Shown here piece after piece: positions 1-19,500 of a DNA stretch of 64,000 bases. Source of the stretch: Siphlonurus alternatus (lineage: Eukaryota > Arthropoda > Insecta > Ephemeroptera > Siphlonuridae); NCBI GenBank assembly GCA_949825025.1, contig OX463780.1, positions 15,783,480-15,847,479 on the forward strand. Reading direction: 5' to 3'. Made by a program: the position numbers and the translations under genes. Below the pieces are notes generated by a model, which saw only the letters and a list, made by a program, of their open reading frames with translations, searched no databases and was not told the origin of the DNA. Every line of letters begins with the position of its first letter. The first letter of the stretch is position 1.

Positions 1-6773
<6,773 letters not shown>

Positions 6774-7227
6774 TGTGTCAAAAAAATTACAGCTGTTGAG
6801 AAGGGGGCGGGGTTGTAAAAAAGCTGAAGGTCAAAATTGTTTTCAAGCGCCAAACAATTAAATTTTTTTTTACAAAGAACACCAGCCCCTTCCTCTATGA
6901 GCTTTTATAATTATTGTAGCTCGAATCGGGGTATTGGGATCATTTAGGATGAAAAGGGAATTTAGGGATAGTGACCACGGCCTGTAACTGGTCTCAGCAT
7001 TTGCTGAGGTTCAGACCGTGGGAATTTATATTTCTGACAGGTGAAAATCCTATAGCTGTCAAGATGACGGACACCCTCTATAACTTTTTAACAAATGGAG
7101 CAAAGTCATGTCGAAGCAAGGGGAACCACACACACAAGTGCATCACTGCATGTGTAGAAAGAAAGCTTAACTTCAGTCATCTAATGAGAACTATTAAAAT
7201 GCACTATAGCTGCTCCATGTTATATAT
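6774..7227. other. RINT1 upstream region, no gene seen
   Basis: This should hold the RINT1 promoter, directly upstream of its ATG at 6773. There is a short GC-rich patch near 6800-6815 (GGGGGCGGGG) but no convincing TATA box. No open frame of interest was found. Confidence 0.4.
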
Positions 7228-9238
7228 CAGAGACCCTATATACAGAGACCTCCGTGTCTTATGGGTAGAAATTTGAAGAACCTTGAATTTAGTTCCACCG
7301 GAATTCCGAGTGGCCACACTACTATCGACCAATCATCATGGTTTCATTATTAATGACGTCGTCCGAGCTGGCCAATCGCTGATCACAAAATCGCCGATTG
7401 CATGGCTATCTCGGCCGGATGACGTCACTGATGATGAAACCAACAGTGATTGGTCGATAGTAGTGTGGCCCAGTGGTGAAAGTAGTTTCAATCTCTTACC
7501 AGTGCGCCTCAGATAGAGGCCTGAAGGGCCAAAACCCCCGCCGGAGGCGCGATTTTTTGGGAAAAAGGGGCGTGGCTTTATTTTTTTATATTAAAAAGTG
7601 GTTTAAAATTCATTTATAACATTTGAATGCATATCTTCATTTTGAGTAAAATTAAATAATATTATCCAAACTTTGAAAAAAAAAAAAAAAAATGCAATGA
7701 GTGATTGATTTTCGATCACATTAAAACATTAAATTCATTAAAAAAAATTTTTTTTAAAAATATTATAGCTATATAGCTTTTAAAAAAATTAATACGAAAG
7801 AAAATCCCGATAGTGATTTAAATTGAAAGCACTTCGATCTTCATTGATCATATAACAGTAGTATTTAATATAATAAAAATACTTTAGTTAACTCTTACGA
7901 TTTGGGATGCTTTATAATTTAATCAAATACGTCAATTATTTAAAATTTAAATTAATATTTTGAATATGTCTCAAAAAAATTATTTGAACAAAAATTAAAA
8001 AAAAACGCGAGAGAATTCTTTTAATAATTATAAATTGTAATGTTTATATTTGTTTCGGTATTTAATTTTTATTTACTCTAGATCTTGTAGCAATTATTGT
8101 TCCCCTTTGTCATCGATAGAAATTAAAATCTAGCCATATTAAATATGCTCCAAACGTGCAGCCATCTCGGCCCTAATAGCGGCTGCATTTATCTATCTAC
8201 TCTCTTCTAGCAATGCTTGCATGAGTCGCATTTTATGCATGTGACTAAATTTTTGTTACACTTATTCTTTACAAACTCATTTAAAAAAAAAAAAAAATGA
8301 GAATAAAATTATTTGTTTGCTTTTCTAAAAAATTCATTACTATGAAGAATTTTTTGAGACGAAGACTTAATTTTACTAACCTAGCACTGACTGCGATTGA
8401 TCTTCTATACGATCCCAAATCCTTTGCCCTAATTTTTTTAAACTCCTTGCGTAAATGAACCCTCTAAACCTCGGTGGGTATGTGGGCCAGAAGAGGCACT
8501 CCCCCTTTGCCTCTTGACTTAATTGTAATTAAAAATTAATTTGAATAAAAATGTGTTAATTTTGTGCAATAAATGAGACAGAAAAAAAAATGTAATAAAA
8601 TTCGTGGTGTAGTATATATAACGCATCATCAGCAAAAGATGTTTTGAATCTATTTTAATTAATTTTATTAGTCATTCAAGAATTAAAAAATACAATAAAT
8701 ATATATTGAAAGAAATTTAATACTATAGTAAATATCTATCTCTTCATAAAAATCGAAGATAAAATAGTCAACCCAGTAGGCCTACAGAAATTTAAATAAA
8801 TTTAGAAAAACATTAAAAACTATTTCTATAAAAAAAAAATCGTCAGCTTGACAAGCTAATAAATAGTTGATTTTATTTTTTTTTTCCTTTTAGGAGCTTT
8901 TTAACTCAAAAGAATTAAAGAGTAAATTAAATTTCGTGAGACGAAAGTACGAAGTATAAGAAAATTGTCATTCATTATTTGAGCATGATTAATGTTTTAC
9001 AAAGTAACTTCTCTGATTTTGAAAATTTTATTAAAAATTATTGATTATTTTTAATAAATTTCGATCAGTGTCTTACCAGTGCGCCGCACTGGCGTCAAAT
9101 GTCTTACCAGTGCGGCGCACTGGCGCGCACCGGCTTACTTTCACCACTGGTGTGGCCACTCGGAATTCCTGTGGAACTAAATTCAAGGTTCTTCAAATTT
9201 CTACCCATAAGACACGGAGGTCTCTGTAGGGTCTCTGG
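7228..9238. mobile_element. Foldback MITE split by a hAT-like insertion
   Basis: The left part (7228-7470) and right part (9158-9238) form one short element whose ends are inverted copies: CAGAGACCC...GGGTCTCTG, continuing through 'CTCCGTGTCTTATGGGTAG' on both arms for about 90 bp. The sequence TTATATAT lies just outside each end (7220-7227 and 9239-9246), fitting an 8-bp target duplication. The element was about 320 bp before the hAT-like element at 7471-9149 landed in it. Confidence 0.8.
7471..9149. mobile_element. Non-autonomous hAT-like element, copy 1
   Basis: The terminal inverted repeats are CAGTGGTGAAAGTA at the left and TACTTTCACCACTG at the right. The element is flanked by a perfect 8-bp duplication GTGTGGCC (7463-7470 and 9150-9157), the hallmark of hAT insertion. 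The right subterminal region has a direct repeat of 'GTCTTACCAGTGCG'. The interior is AT-rich with no transposase frame. A second copy with the same ends and subterminal blocks is at 44678-46083. Confidence 0.9.
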
Positions 9239-9363
9239 TTATATATATATAATTATAGTATATTAATTATGCTGTTTTAATTTTATTGCAACCAGAGTTA
9301 TCCACATACTAAAAAGTCTATATATGTGGAAGTCTGTGATTTTTTTTTACTTATTGCGAGAGA

Positions 9364-9645
9364 AGGTATTATAACGCCCCCAATGTTAAAAATAAACCCA
9401 CACATGGAATTTTTTTAAAATGTTCTCTCTATATTGGTCTCCTCTCAGCTATATAGTAGCTAAAATATCAGGTATACAAATTCAAGCTAGTTTTTGAGTT
9501 ATGAATTTGTACACCTTATATTTTAGCCACTGATAGGGGATGCAGATCGAAGGAGAACATTTTAAATTTTTTTCATTATTTTCATGTGAGGGATTTTTTT
9601 TTTTTTTTTTTTTTTTTAACATTGGCGGCGTTATCTTACCCTTAA
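9364..9645. mobile_element. Family A foldback MITE (degenerate left end)
   Basis: Matches the copies at 51396-51756 and 52306-52660: TAACGCC...CCAATGTT near the left, GGTATACAAATTC with AGTTTTTGAGTTAT in the middle, and GGCGGCGTTATCTTACCCTTAA at the right. The right end retains TTAA (9642-9645); the left end has diverged and its exact edge is uncertain. Confidence 0.7.
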
Positions 9646-9829
9646 ATATGACCAGCTTATTTCAAGACCATGCAGAGAATTCAGAGATATATACAGTATA
9701 TTAAAATTAAATTAAATAGCTGATCAGTCGCTCAGAGAACACAATGTAATGTGGCATATTATATTTATGTACAATATATGGCAGTATATATAATTATTAT
9801 AATATATACTGCCGCAGCACAGCAATTAA

Positions 9830-10225
9830 TTAAGGTAGAGATAACGCCGAACAGCTGTTCGACATAATCCCCTTTGATTAACATGTAAACCTTAGCAAAT
9901 TGACAAAAATTCTGAAATTTTTTTGAGAGGCAGAAGATATTAGTGCCTAAAAGCCATAGAAAAAATTTCAAAACAATTTAACGAGCCGATTTTTTTTAAT
10001 TAATTTTTTTAATTTTTAGCATAGGGCTTTCCCATGGAGAGCCAAACTAAAAAATTAATTTAAAAAAATCGTCTTGTTAAATGTTGTTGAAACTTTTTCT
10101 ATGGCTTTTAGGCACTAATATCTGCCTCTAAAAAAAAATTCAGAATTTTTGTCAATTTGCTAAGGTTTACATGTTAATCAAAGGGGATTACGTCGAACAG
10201 CTGTTCGACGTTATCTCTACCTTAA
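9830..10225. mobile_element. Family B TTAA foldback MITE, copy 1
   Basis: A near-complete palindrome of about 396 bp, bounded by TTAA at both ends. Each arm starts TTAAGGTAGAGATAACG, followed by CGAACAGCTGTTCG, itself a palindrome. The arms meet near 'CCCATGGAGAG'. No coding capacity. A near-identical copy lies at 34207-34599 and a half copy ends at 37305. Confidence 0.9.
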
Positions 10226-11756
10226 GGATACTTAACCAGGAATGATTGCCAAATTTACCAACAACCTTATTAGAATTAACTAATAGGATTGATTAAATAT
10301 TATAACAATAAGAAGAATGATATGCAGTTAAATGTTACATTTTTATTGGTTTGAGATACAGATTGAGGTATAATTATAATATTATATGAATGAAGAGGAA
10401 AAATGAAAGCAGCAATTAATTAACAAATTTGCTTGTTTGTTCTACTGTTTATACTACAGCAAAGAAAAAAAGAACACAAACTTTTCGTATCTTGTGATGA
10501 TAATATTCATACTCTAATGAAAACATTAAGCTCATTAGAGGAGCACTCAAACGCATATATCTCATTTTATTTTAACTGCATGACCCGTAAAAAAATGAAA
10601 AAAACTAATAGACAAAATCTTATTAATTCCATCTGAAAATGATCTTAAAACATAATGAAGCAAAAGCAAAGAATTTGTGAAGGCACATTTTTTTTAAACA
10701 AATTCGTTAAGTTAATCTTAAAAATATTTATTGTTACACTAAAATAGCTAGGAACATATTAAAAATACTGCTTTTTTTTGTGATACGGAATTGTGGAATA
10801 TTTTATGATAGTATTTTTTAGAATTATCTTAGAGCTCTACAATGTTTTAGTTAGATTGCAAAGGACAAATTAGGGTACACGGATTCCAACGATTTTTACA
10901 ATAAAGTAGAAGTTGCCGTACCCACTTAAAAATCAACAGTTCTCAGTTAAAACAAATATATATTGTTCTGAATTGCAATGAACCTATGGATACAGAATGG
11001 GCTTTTAATTCAAGCTTCATGGTGCTGCATTTATAACTCCATGGTATAAAGTGATCCATTTTTAAGGAAGGTAAAAAGAGCTCCATAAAGTCTACATATT
11101 CCCGAAAAGATTAAGTTAAAGATTAGTGGTAATGTTTTTTTCATAAACATAAACGGTGTGTGTGTGTGTTTGGAGGCATACATGACCAAAATGTGTCAAT
11201 TGCCCTAAAATATCAACCAATCAAACATAAACGGTGTGACAATACCCAAAAACAGAAGGTTAAGTTCATGTTGTCACTAGAAGTGCATGTACATTTGTAG
11301 TGTACAAACCGATGAAAATATTTTTTGATGAATATTTGATCCCTACTTACTAGAAAATATCCCAAACCCAAAAGTTATGGCAATACTCCCATAAGCAAAT
11401 GTTCAACTTTTAACAACTTATTTTAAAATATTTCTGTGACTTAAAAAAATCACAACTCCATTAATTCTATGTGATATTTATCATATTTCAATTACAAATA
11501 TATTATTTTTGTTGTATATATTTGTTAAATACAACAATATTCTGTTTAGGAATATAAAGTATGCAGTAACAAACAGACTAAAACTAGGACAATGCATGTT
11601 TAGTTACAGTAATGTTCTCACTGACACTTGAATGACTTAAATCTTAGCAAATCAAGACTTAAAAACAAAATCTAAATAAAGAGCTAGTGATTGTGTGTAG
11701 TAAAATTGGATCAAAATTGGATCTAAGGTGATTTTACTGCCGTAGCACTTAAAGAT
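10226..11756. other. SMC6 downstream region, AT-rich
   Basis: Probable 3'UTR and 3' flank of SMC6 on the minus strand; no confident poly(A) signal was placed. At 11166-11235 there is an interspersed repeat (GGCATACATGACCAAAATG...) that recurs in inverse orientation near 39720-39790. Short low-complexity frames here do not look coding. Confidence 0.45.
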
Positions 11757-14700
11757 TCAGTTAGCTCTGGGATCACTCAACCTGGAGAGAAAAAGAACAA
11801 GGACATTATTAAAATGATCAAATTGCAAACTTAAAACTTAATGTACAATTAAAATTGAGTAATAAGTTACAAGAGCATAAAAATTACCCGGTTTAACTTA
11901 ACACTAAAACGGAATTACCAGTAGTGTGAGGTTAAGTACAATATTCACTTTATCATATTATCAAACCTGTAGGTAAATAAAAGTGATCATGGCGGACTGA
12001 CAACTTCAGTGTATGCTACTGGAAATCACAATTCATAGAAATGCAAACCTTTTTTTGCATCAACTAAACTCTGTTGTAAAAGTGACTGCATTTAACTTCC
12101 CGTCTCTTCATGAACCAATCCTAGCATATAGCTTAGGCAGTGGCGATCGGTGGATTCAGTAGATAGTGATGCGATGGAAACCTCGTGGGATGTGCAACAA
12201 ACAAATGGGGGGTCCGGGGGGTCCGAAGCCCCCCGGTCAGCCCGCCGCAGGAGAAATTTTTTTGGAAAAGGGGGCGTGGTTTTGAAAACCTTTAAGTTCA
12301 AAAGCAACATGCATAACATATATTATATTGTCTTAAATATAATTTCCCTGATCTACAAATTTTAATTGTGATACTCGTCTTTATTATTTCATATACGATA
12401 ACTGATAAACGAGTTAAAAAAAATCTCACGAGTGCAGTTCCATTGTTTTTCAACAGTTTTCATAATGCTGCATGTCAATATATATAAATATAGCTAGACG
12501 AGTTAATAATGAGCACTTAATTAATATATGTCGAGCTAGTTGCAACTTTTTTTTTTTTAATTTCATTCTTGTAACTTGTAATTAAGCTTAATTTGTACAA
12601 AAAAGTGTTTATTTACGTGAAGATACATACTTTATAAATGCATAAATTATTTTAAGTACATAATATATTATTTAATAGTATATTATATATTATTTTTCTC
12701 TTTTGTAGATTCCTGTAAATAACGTACTTATTTATTTAATTTCTTGCGTGCAAAATAGGTTTATATAATTATATATTCAAGTTCATCTAACAGTTCGTCA
12801 TGAAATGTGACCAAAATTTCCCGGGCTATGATGCTCTGCAATTTGATTGGTTGAGACGCACTGAATACGGCGCTTCAACGCTCATATTTTGACCAATGCT
12901 CACCGCCGAGGAGCCTCAATTTTCTTCCTTGCCATTGGTTAGATGGTCCTAGTGACGTAAGCAGGTGAGGCGCTCACTCGGGGAGCAGTCACAGATAACG
13001 AAAAAATCCGAAGATAAGCGAGAAGTGAACAGTGGCGCGGGATTTTATTCAAAAATAAAAATTACATTCTTGGACTACTTAGTGGCAGCTAAAATACATT
13101 TAATTTGGAGTTATTTACGAGAAGTAAAAAACAACAACAAATCCTATGAATGTTGGTCATGCAGTGCATTCTTCGCTTCTATGGACCGATCGCCCCTGGG
13201 CTTAGGATTTTGTGAGTCCCTTCCAAATTGGGGCGGCCATGGTCTATATCAATTCATCCCAACATTCACCTAATTGTGACTCAAGAAACCATGGAAACCT
13301 CAGTTAGGATGGTTGGCAATTGATGGAGGATGCCATCAATCACTTCCCGGATGCACGAGTGAGTGTTCTTTAACAATTGCCAATTGTGAAAAGTTTGGCT
13401 GTGCCTGGGATCGAGCTCACAACCATCCGATTACAGATCAGATGAGCATACCACTGTGCCTAGTGCTCAGTTATTAAAAGAATGTTGAACAAAACAATAT
13501 TTATAAACCAGTTTATTATTATTAATATTTTTTAAAGGCTACACTTTTTAAAAGAAATTTACTTGATAAATAGTATGACTAGCAACCCCAAAGCAAATTA
13601 TACAATATTTTTGTTCAATAAAAGTTTTAAGTTTTTAACAATGAAGCAGTTTTTTTCAAAAATATTTTATTTTTGTGACATTTGATGGTAAAATTACTGC
13701 CCATCTTTAATAGTTTGTTATGTAGGCTGTTTCTAGCTGTGGTCTAAAATTTAAAAAGAAAAAATATAAAATAATAATATTAAACGCAGAACAGTTGATT
13801 AATTAATTATTTGAAAAAAATCGAACTAAGAGACATTTATTTAATTTAATTGATTTAATTTAATATCGTTTAGTTTTATGTTTTTAAATAGTTAATTAAT
13901 ATCGCTAGTTCGATTTTCTCTTCCTTTTCCTTCTTCTGTGTTGTCCATCTTTTACCCTATATCAAATCACACTATCTCTACCTTTTATTTAAAATCCCTG
14001 GCTTGTCAATGGTTTTTGAAGCGATAGCGTTGCATATTTAAACATTTGGCGCCTACAAAGTAGCAGCCAATGAAGAGTCGCACTATAATTGTGAGACTCG
14101 GATCGCCGGTATAAAAGGCCATGCGAGCTCTGTTACTTTGGCAGTAACTCGATAGCCTTGCTCTCATGTAGACCTGGCTGGGAACTACTGCCTGTCTCTC
14201 CTTGCCATGCTGATGAGGCCCAGTAGGCCGAAACAGCTGTCCATGGCTAGAGAGTGGCGAACCAAATATATTATTTGTGTGACGATTTTGCTAGCAAAAA
14301 CTAGCTGATCAAGCCAAAAATCCCTCTCTCTTTAAAAACGAGGGGCGAATCAAACCCAATATACACGCATTGCGTTGTTTAAATTAATTTCCCTCTTTTT
14401 GCTGGGCCAATGACGGTTAAAAGCTCGAACTATCTCCCTTCCCAACAAATCTTTTTCTATCGTATGTGTTTCTATCTTCTTTGAACAGGATCAAATCATA
14501 GTATGTTGGTAATTTTGTCAGAACTATGAAATAACTTACTTGTGGATTGTAATGTCATCTGCAGCTTCCATGTTCGTCTCCTGTGGGGTGAAGAACATGA
14601 ACTGGCGACCTATCTTTCCCCGAGCCTCCTGGAGCAGTAGGTCGGTGCAGGTTTGGCGGTTCATGATGTCCTGTACAAGAGGCAAGTCAGGGAAGAAGCA

Positions 14701-16456
14701 AAACACAATTATACTTAAAACAAGACTCAACAAAGAGCAACTTATAAGGCTCGAACTTGAGAGCTATTTCAGTTATTGTTTTTCTTTCCATTTTTTAGAT
14801 AGGCTGCAGTTGTTTATCAGAATTTGTTACTCATCTGCAACTTTGCACATTCAAGCAATGCAGTTAATAATAATAATAAAAAAAAAAAAAAAAAAAAATG
14901 AGCTTTATCACGTGACGCAGGTAGCCGCTAACTAAATTAGCTAGTATCATAGAGAGTGCAAAATTTGTAAGAAATCACCCTGAACTCTTTGAAACTAACG
15001 CCACCCTCCATACTCATAATACGAGAATAAAAAATTATCCCCACCTGCCAAAAAATTTCAAATGTCCTCATTTTGACCTTATAACAATTTACAATAAACT
15101 GCCAACGGCAATAAAAAATATAGATTGCAACAAAAAATTTGCACAAGAATTAAAGAAATTCCTATTAACACACCAGTTTTATTTGGTTTTATTTGGTAAA
15201 AGAATACATCAATCTTAAGAACATAAATTAGTGGAGTAATGCCCAAATAATAAAAATTACTGTAATTATGTTTTATGTATATGCATGTTTCTGTTAATTT
15301 TATTTTTACTACTTATTTTAAGATTATGCAATATTGTGTTATGTTTAATTTTTAAGGTATTTTTTATGTTTCTTGTCTCTATGTTGTATTATGTACAGCC
15401 ACAAGAGAAATAAATAAATTGATTAAGACCAGTTCATTCCAGATTATACAGAGGTAAGAAAAGGTGCAATATTTATTATGTTTGGCACTATTTCACGGCA
15501 CTTTTCTACATATACATGACCAATTATTAATGTATTAACTACTATACATACTTTTCTTAATATAAATGTCCAAAAAAATGACATGAAAACCATTTTGCTT
15601 AAAAAAATAAATAAATAAAATAATAAAACAGGTTCTGACTCACCATGAATACGTCATACTCATCCAGCATGTAGAAGGGAATCCTCAGCTTCTCCCACAC
15701 AGACAAGATCAAGACAATTGTAGTCCAGGACCGCTCACCACCAGACAGGTTGGTCAGAGGCTCTTTGTTCTTTCCTTTCGTAGTCAATTTAATCAACATT
15801 TTCTTGCTCTTGTGATCAAACTCGATGTCACCCTGAGAAAATTAATTTGGTAAAATTGCTGACAAATAGTGAATTGAATATTACTTACATCATAATGTTT
15901 TGTACCAACAAGCAGCCTGAAGGCCTCAGAGATGTGCACCAGGGTGAGGACAAGGGTGTTGTGATACTGCGTTCTACGAGCTTTATATTCCACTTCAAAA
16001 TGCTACATCAAGAAGGGCGGGAAAAAAAAAGTACATAAATATATTATGAACAGAAAAAGTATATTATATCGTTAAAATATAATGTACAGTAAAATGTTCT
16101 AATAATAATACCTCAATGAAAGAGTTCACGCCTCTAACTTGCTCCCGTAAATTTGCTTCCTTCACTTCAAGTGTTGTAATTTTTTCAATGATGGTATCAG
16201 AGTCCTCCAAGTTTGAATTCAAAGTATTCATAAAAGTATTAAGACTTTGAATTTCTTTCTGAACTGACACAGTAGTCCTGTGGAATCAAATCATTAAAAT
16301 TTAAAAACTTACTTTCACATTTTTAATTGACAAAGCAGCCTTCCTCTCAACAAACCAACAAACAGGCTCTTATATTCATCAGAAGAGAAATAATACAGCT
16401 AACAAGTATACAAAATTGTTTTGGTTGAGCAAATTAAGCTAGAATTTTAGTTTGGG

Positions 16457-16501
<45 letters not shown>

Positions 16502-19500
16502 ACGTAATTAAGCCAAGCAGCTTCATAATGCTACTGGCAAAAAGCCCTCACCTCCTGGTGTTGATCCTGGGGCAGGCCTCCGTAGCTTTATTCTCAACCT
16601 CCTGCACAACTTGCTCCTGGCTCTGCATGTCCTGTGTCAGCTTCTGCTCCTTCTCAGCACTCTCCGTGAACTTGCGACGGTCAAATTCTGCCCGAGTACG
16701 CTCGGTCTCCAGTTGGTTCTCCAGCTCATACTTCTTGTCCTGAACACACAAAAAGTCACTGAAGACAGTAAGAAATAATACCTCAAGTACATTTCCTTTA
16801 AAAACTCAATTGTCTCCTCACCCTCCTTTCCCTTCATTTCATGACTGTTCAAATGGACTATTATTTTAACAGAGAGTGAGAGACCATTGTTTTTTTTTTT
16901 TTTTTTTTTTCAAACAATTAAATAACATTCTTGTACATTGTGACTATATACGAGGGCGGGTCAAAAAATTCTCGGACTACCATATAAAGAGCACCACTAC
17001 ATGTAAAATTTAATTTTTATGTTAACCACGTATATTTCACATGCTCTCATTTTAAATTTCAAGTTCCTAGTGCAATTATTATTTTTTTTTTTGGCGGTGG
17101 ATTTTGTGAGACAATGTCAAGCGACACTGAAAAGTGGCCCAAAACTGAGGTTTGCACTGTGATAAAGTACCCGGTGCAGAAAAAGATGAGAACCTCTGAG
17201 ATTCATGAGGACTTGGTTATCACATTAGGGGAATGTGCTGCATCACATACCACAATCAAGAAGTGCGCAACTTAATTTAAGGGGGGTAGATTGAGCATTG
17301 AAGATGACCCTCGCAGTAGAAGGCCCAAAACAACAACCACTGAAGAAAACCTCAAAAAAGTGCACAACCAAATGCTTAATGATCGTCGATTAAAGGTTTC
17401 CCAGATAGCTGAGACTATAAGCTTTTCAGTTGGATCAATTTATAAAATTTTAACTGAACATCTTCCCATGAAAATGCTGTCCGCAAGATGGCTGCCGCGA
17501 TTGCTGTCTGAAGAGCAAAAACGAGAGCATACTAGGGTACGTAGGTTCAATTTGGCAAGCCTGCGACGCAACAAAAGGGATTTTTTGCAGCAACTAGTGA
17601 CAGGAAATGATACACGGGTTCACTCTGTGACCCCAGAAACCAAAAAACAGTCCAAACAATGGAAACACGCAGGCCCACCCTGCCCAAAGAAGGTGAAAGT
17701 GAAAAAATCAGCAAAAAAGGATATGTGCGCGCATGGCGACGGTATTCTGAGACCAAAGGTGTGTTTTGCTAATTGACTACCTTCCACAGGGTGCCAATAT
17801 AACAGGGAAGTATTATGGTGATGTACTCATGAGATTAGATGTCGCTATTCGCAGAAACGGCCACAATTAAACAACAAGAAAATCATCTTTCACCATGACA
17901 ATTCAAGGCCCCATACCTGCAAGGTGACCACTGAAAAATTCAAGGAATTAGGCTATAAAAAGCTCCCCCACTGACCCCTATTCACCTGATCTGGCACCCT
18001 CAGACTATTATCTCTTCCTTAATTTGAAAAATAAATGTGGATGAACTTGGTGGTACAAGATTTGTCGACAAAGAACACCATGAGACTTTCGCCAATGCAT
18101 ATTTTCTTACTATTTTGAGGACCTTTAAGAATTGCACTGTCAAAAAAAAAAAAAAAAAAACTGCTAGAGCTGGATACTTAAAAATTAAAATGAGAGCATG
18201 TGAAATATACGTGGTTAACATAAAAATTAAATTTTACATGTAGTGGTGCTCTTTATATGGTAGTCTGAGAACTTTTTGACCCACCCTCGTAAAACATATT
18301 TTTTTAATTATTATCTAGCATAAAATCAATTTTTGAAATATTCATTATCATTATTATTTTTTTTTATTGTAAGAATTGTTGTTTTAATTGCCTTTTAAGT
18401 TAAGGAAACAAATTATGAAAATGTAACTGACAAATCAAGGTGCAGTATTTCAATATTCTGCTCTAACTTTTGCAATATTTTTAGTTTGAGGAGTATGTGC
18501 ATGCTATATAGTGACAGTGACTGTAAAAAAATTACCTGGCACTTGGTCATGGATGCATTAATTTCTTCAAAATCAGCGACAAGGGTCTTCAAAGCAGCTT
18601 CTTTTTCAATGTATTCTTGTTTTGCTGCTTCCACATTTTGTTTCAGTTCTGTTTTTTCTTCTTCAAGAGAAGTAATCTTTTGTTGGATGGACTCCAGTTC
18701 TCCCGTCTGAAAAACAATATAATTAAATATAGGTGAATTGCTCTCTCCGACGACTTGTTGGTATGTATATACACATTATCAAATAAATTGAATTAAGCTA
18801 CAATGATTTGTCTACAGGACACATGATTAAAATGTTATAAACAAGGCAACATTAGTTAACATAAACAAGGATTAAAAAATAATCTTTATACTTTACAATA
18901 CTGGTATGTTATTTTCGCTGGTAATATTTATAAATAACATCTTACTAGCACTATTAGTAAAATTTCATATGAGCAGTAGTTTTGAGGAGAAACTAGCATG
19001 TTTGTGATGCCACCAAAGTAACACTTTTCTTACCAGATTACTGAAGTTGTCCTCATTATCCAATTCCTCCTCCTTGTTAGCTTCTACCTTTCTCTGCAGG
19101 TCTAACTCTTGATCCTCGAGTCGTGACAACTGCGACTGAGCACGTGTCAACTCCGCCTTGCTTTGGCGGATCTGGTTTTCCTTCTGTTTCAGCTCCTGCT
19201 CCAGCTGAGCCACCTGAGCCTCACCCTCGGCAATGCGATCCTCAGTCACCCTACAGAACAATCCAGTCAGTATATATTGAGCTCTGCAAATGCAACACAC
19301 TTTAACATACAGTAACAATAATAATGAATAATAATAACAATCAGGATACAGACAGTACACTAAAAAGTGTGACAGGTGAAAACTCATTATTTAACTCTTG
19401 AAACTTCCTTTGAAAATAAGCAAATTAAGACTATAAGGGGCACTCACAAAGGCATAAGTCCAGTGGCGGCTCGTGGGGGGTACTGCTGAACTGCAGCCAC

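Noticed and set aside
12965..13273. A 102-codon plus-strand frame
   Set aside because: It spans the end of a hAT-like element and the adjacent SINE. No recognisable domain and no splice partner.
14109..14119. TATA box as an alternative SMC6 promoter
   Set aside because: It is on the strand opposite to SMC6 and only one short coding exon lies beyond it. Association with the hammerhead element is the simpler reading.
17291..17776. An active mariner transposase gene
   Set aside because: Stops and frameshifts before and after this frame, and loss of the first catalytic Asp.
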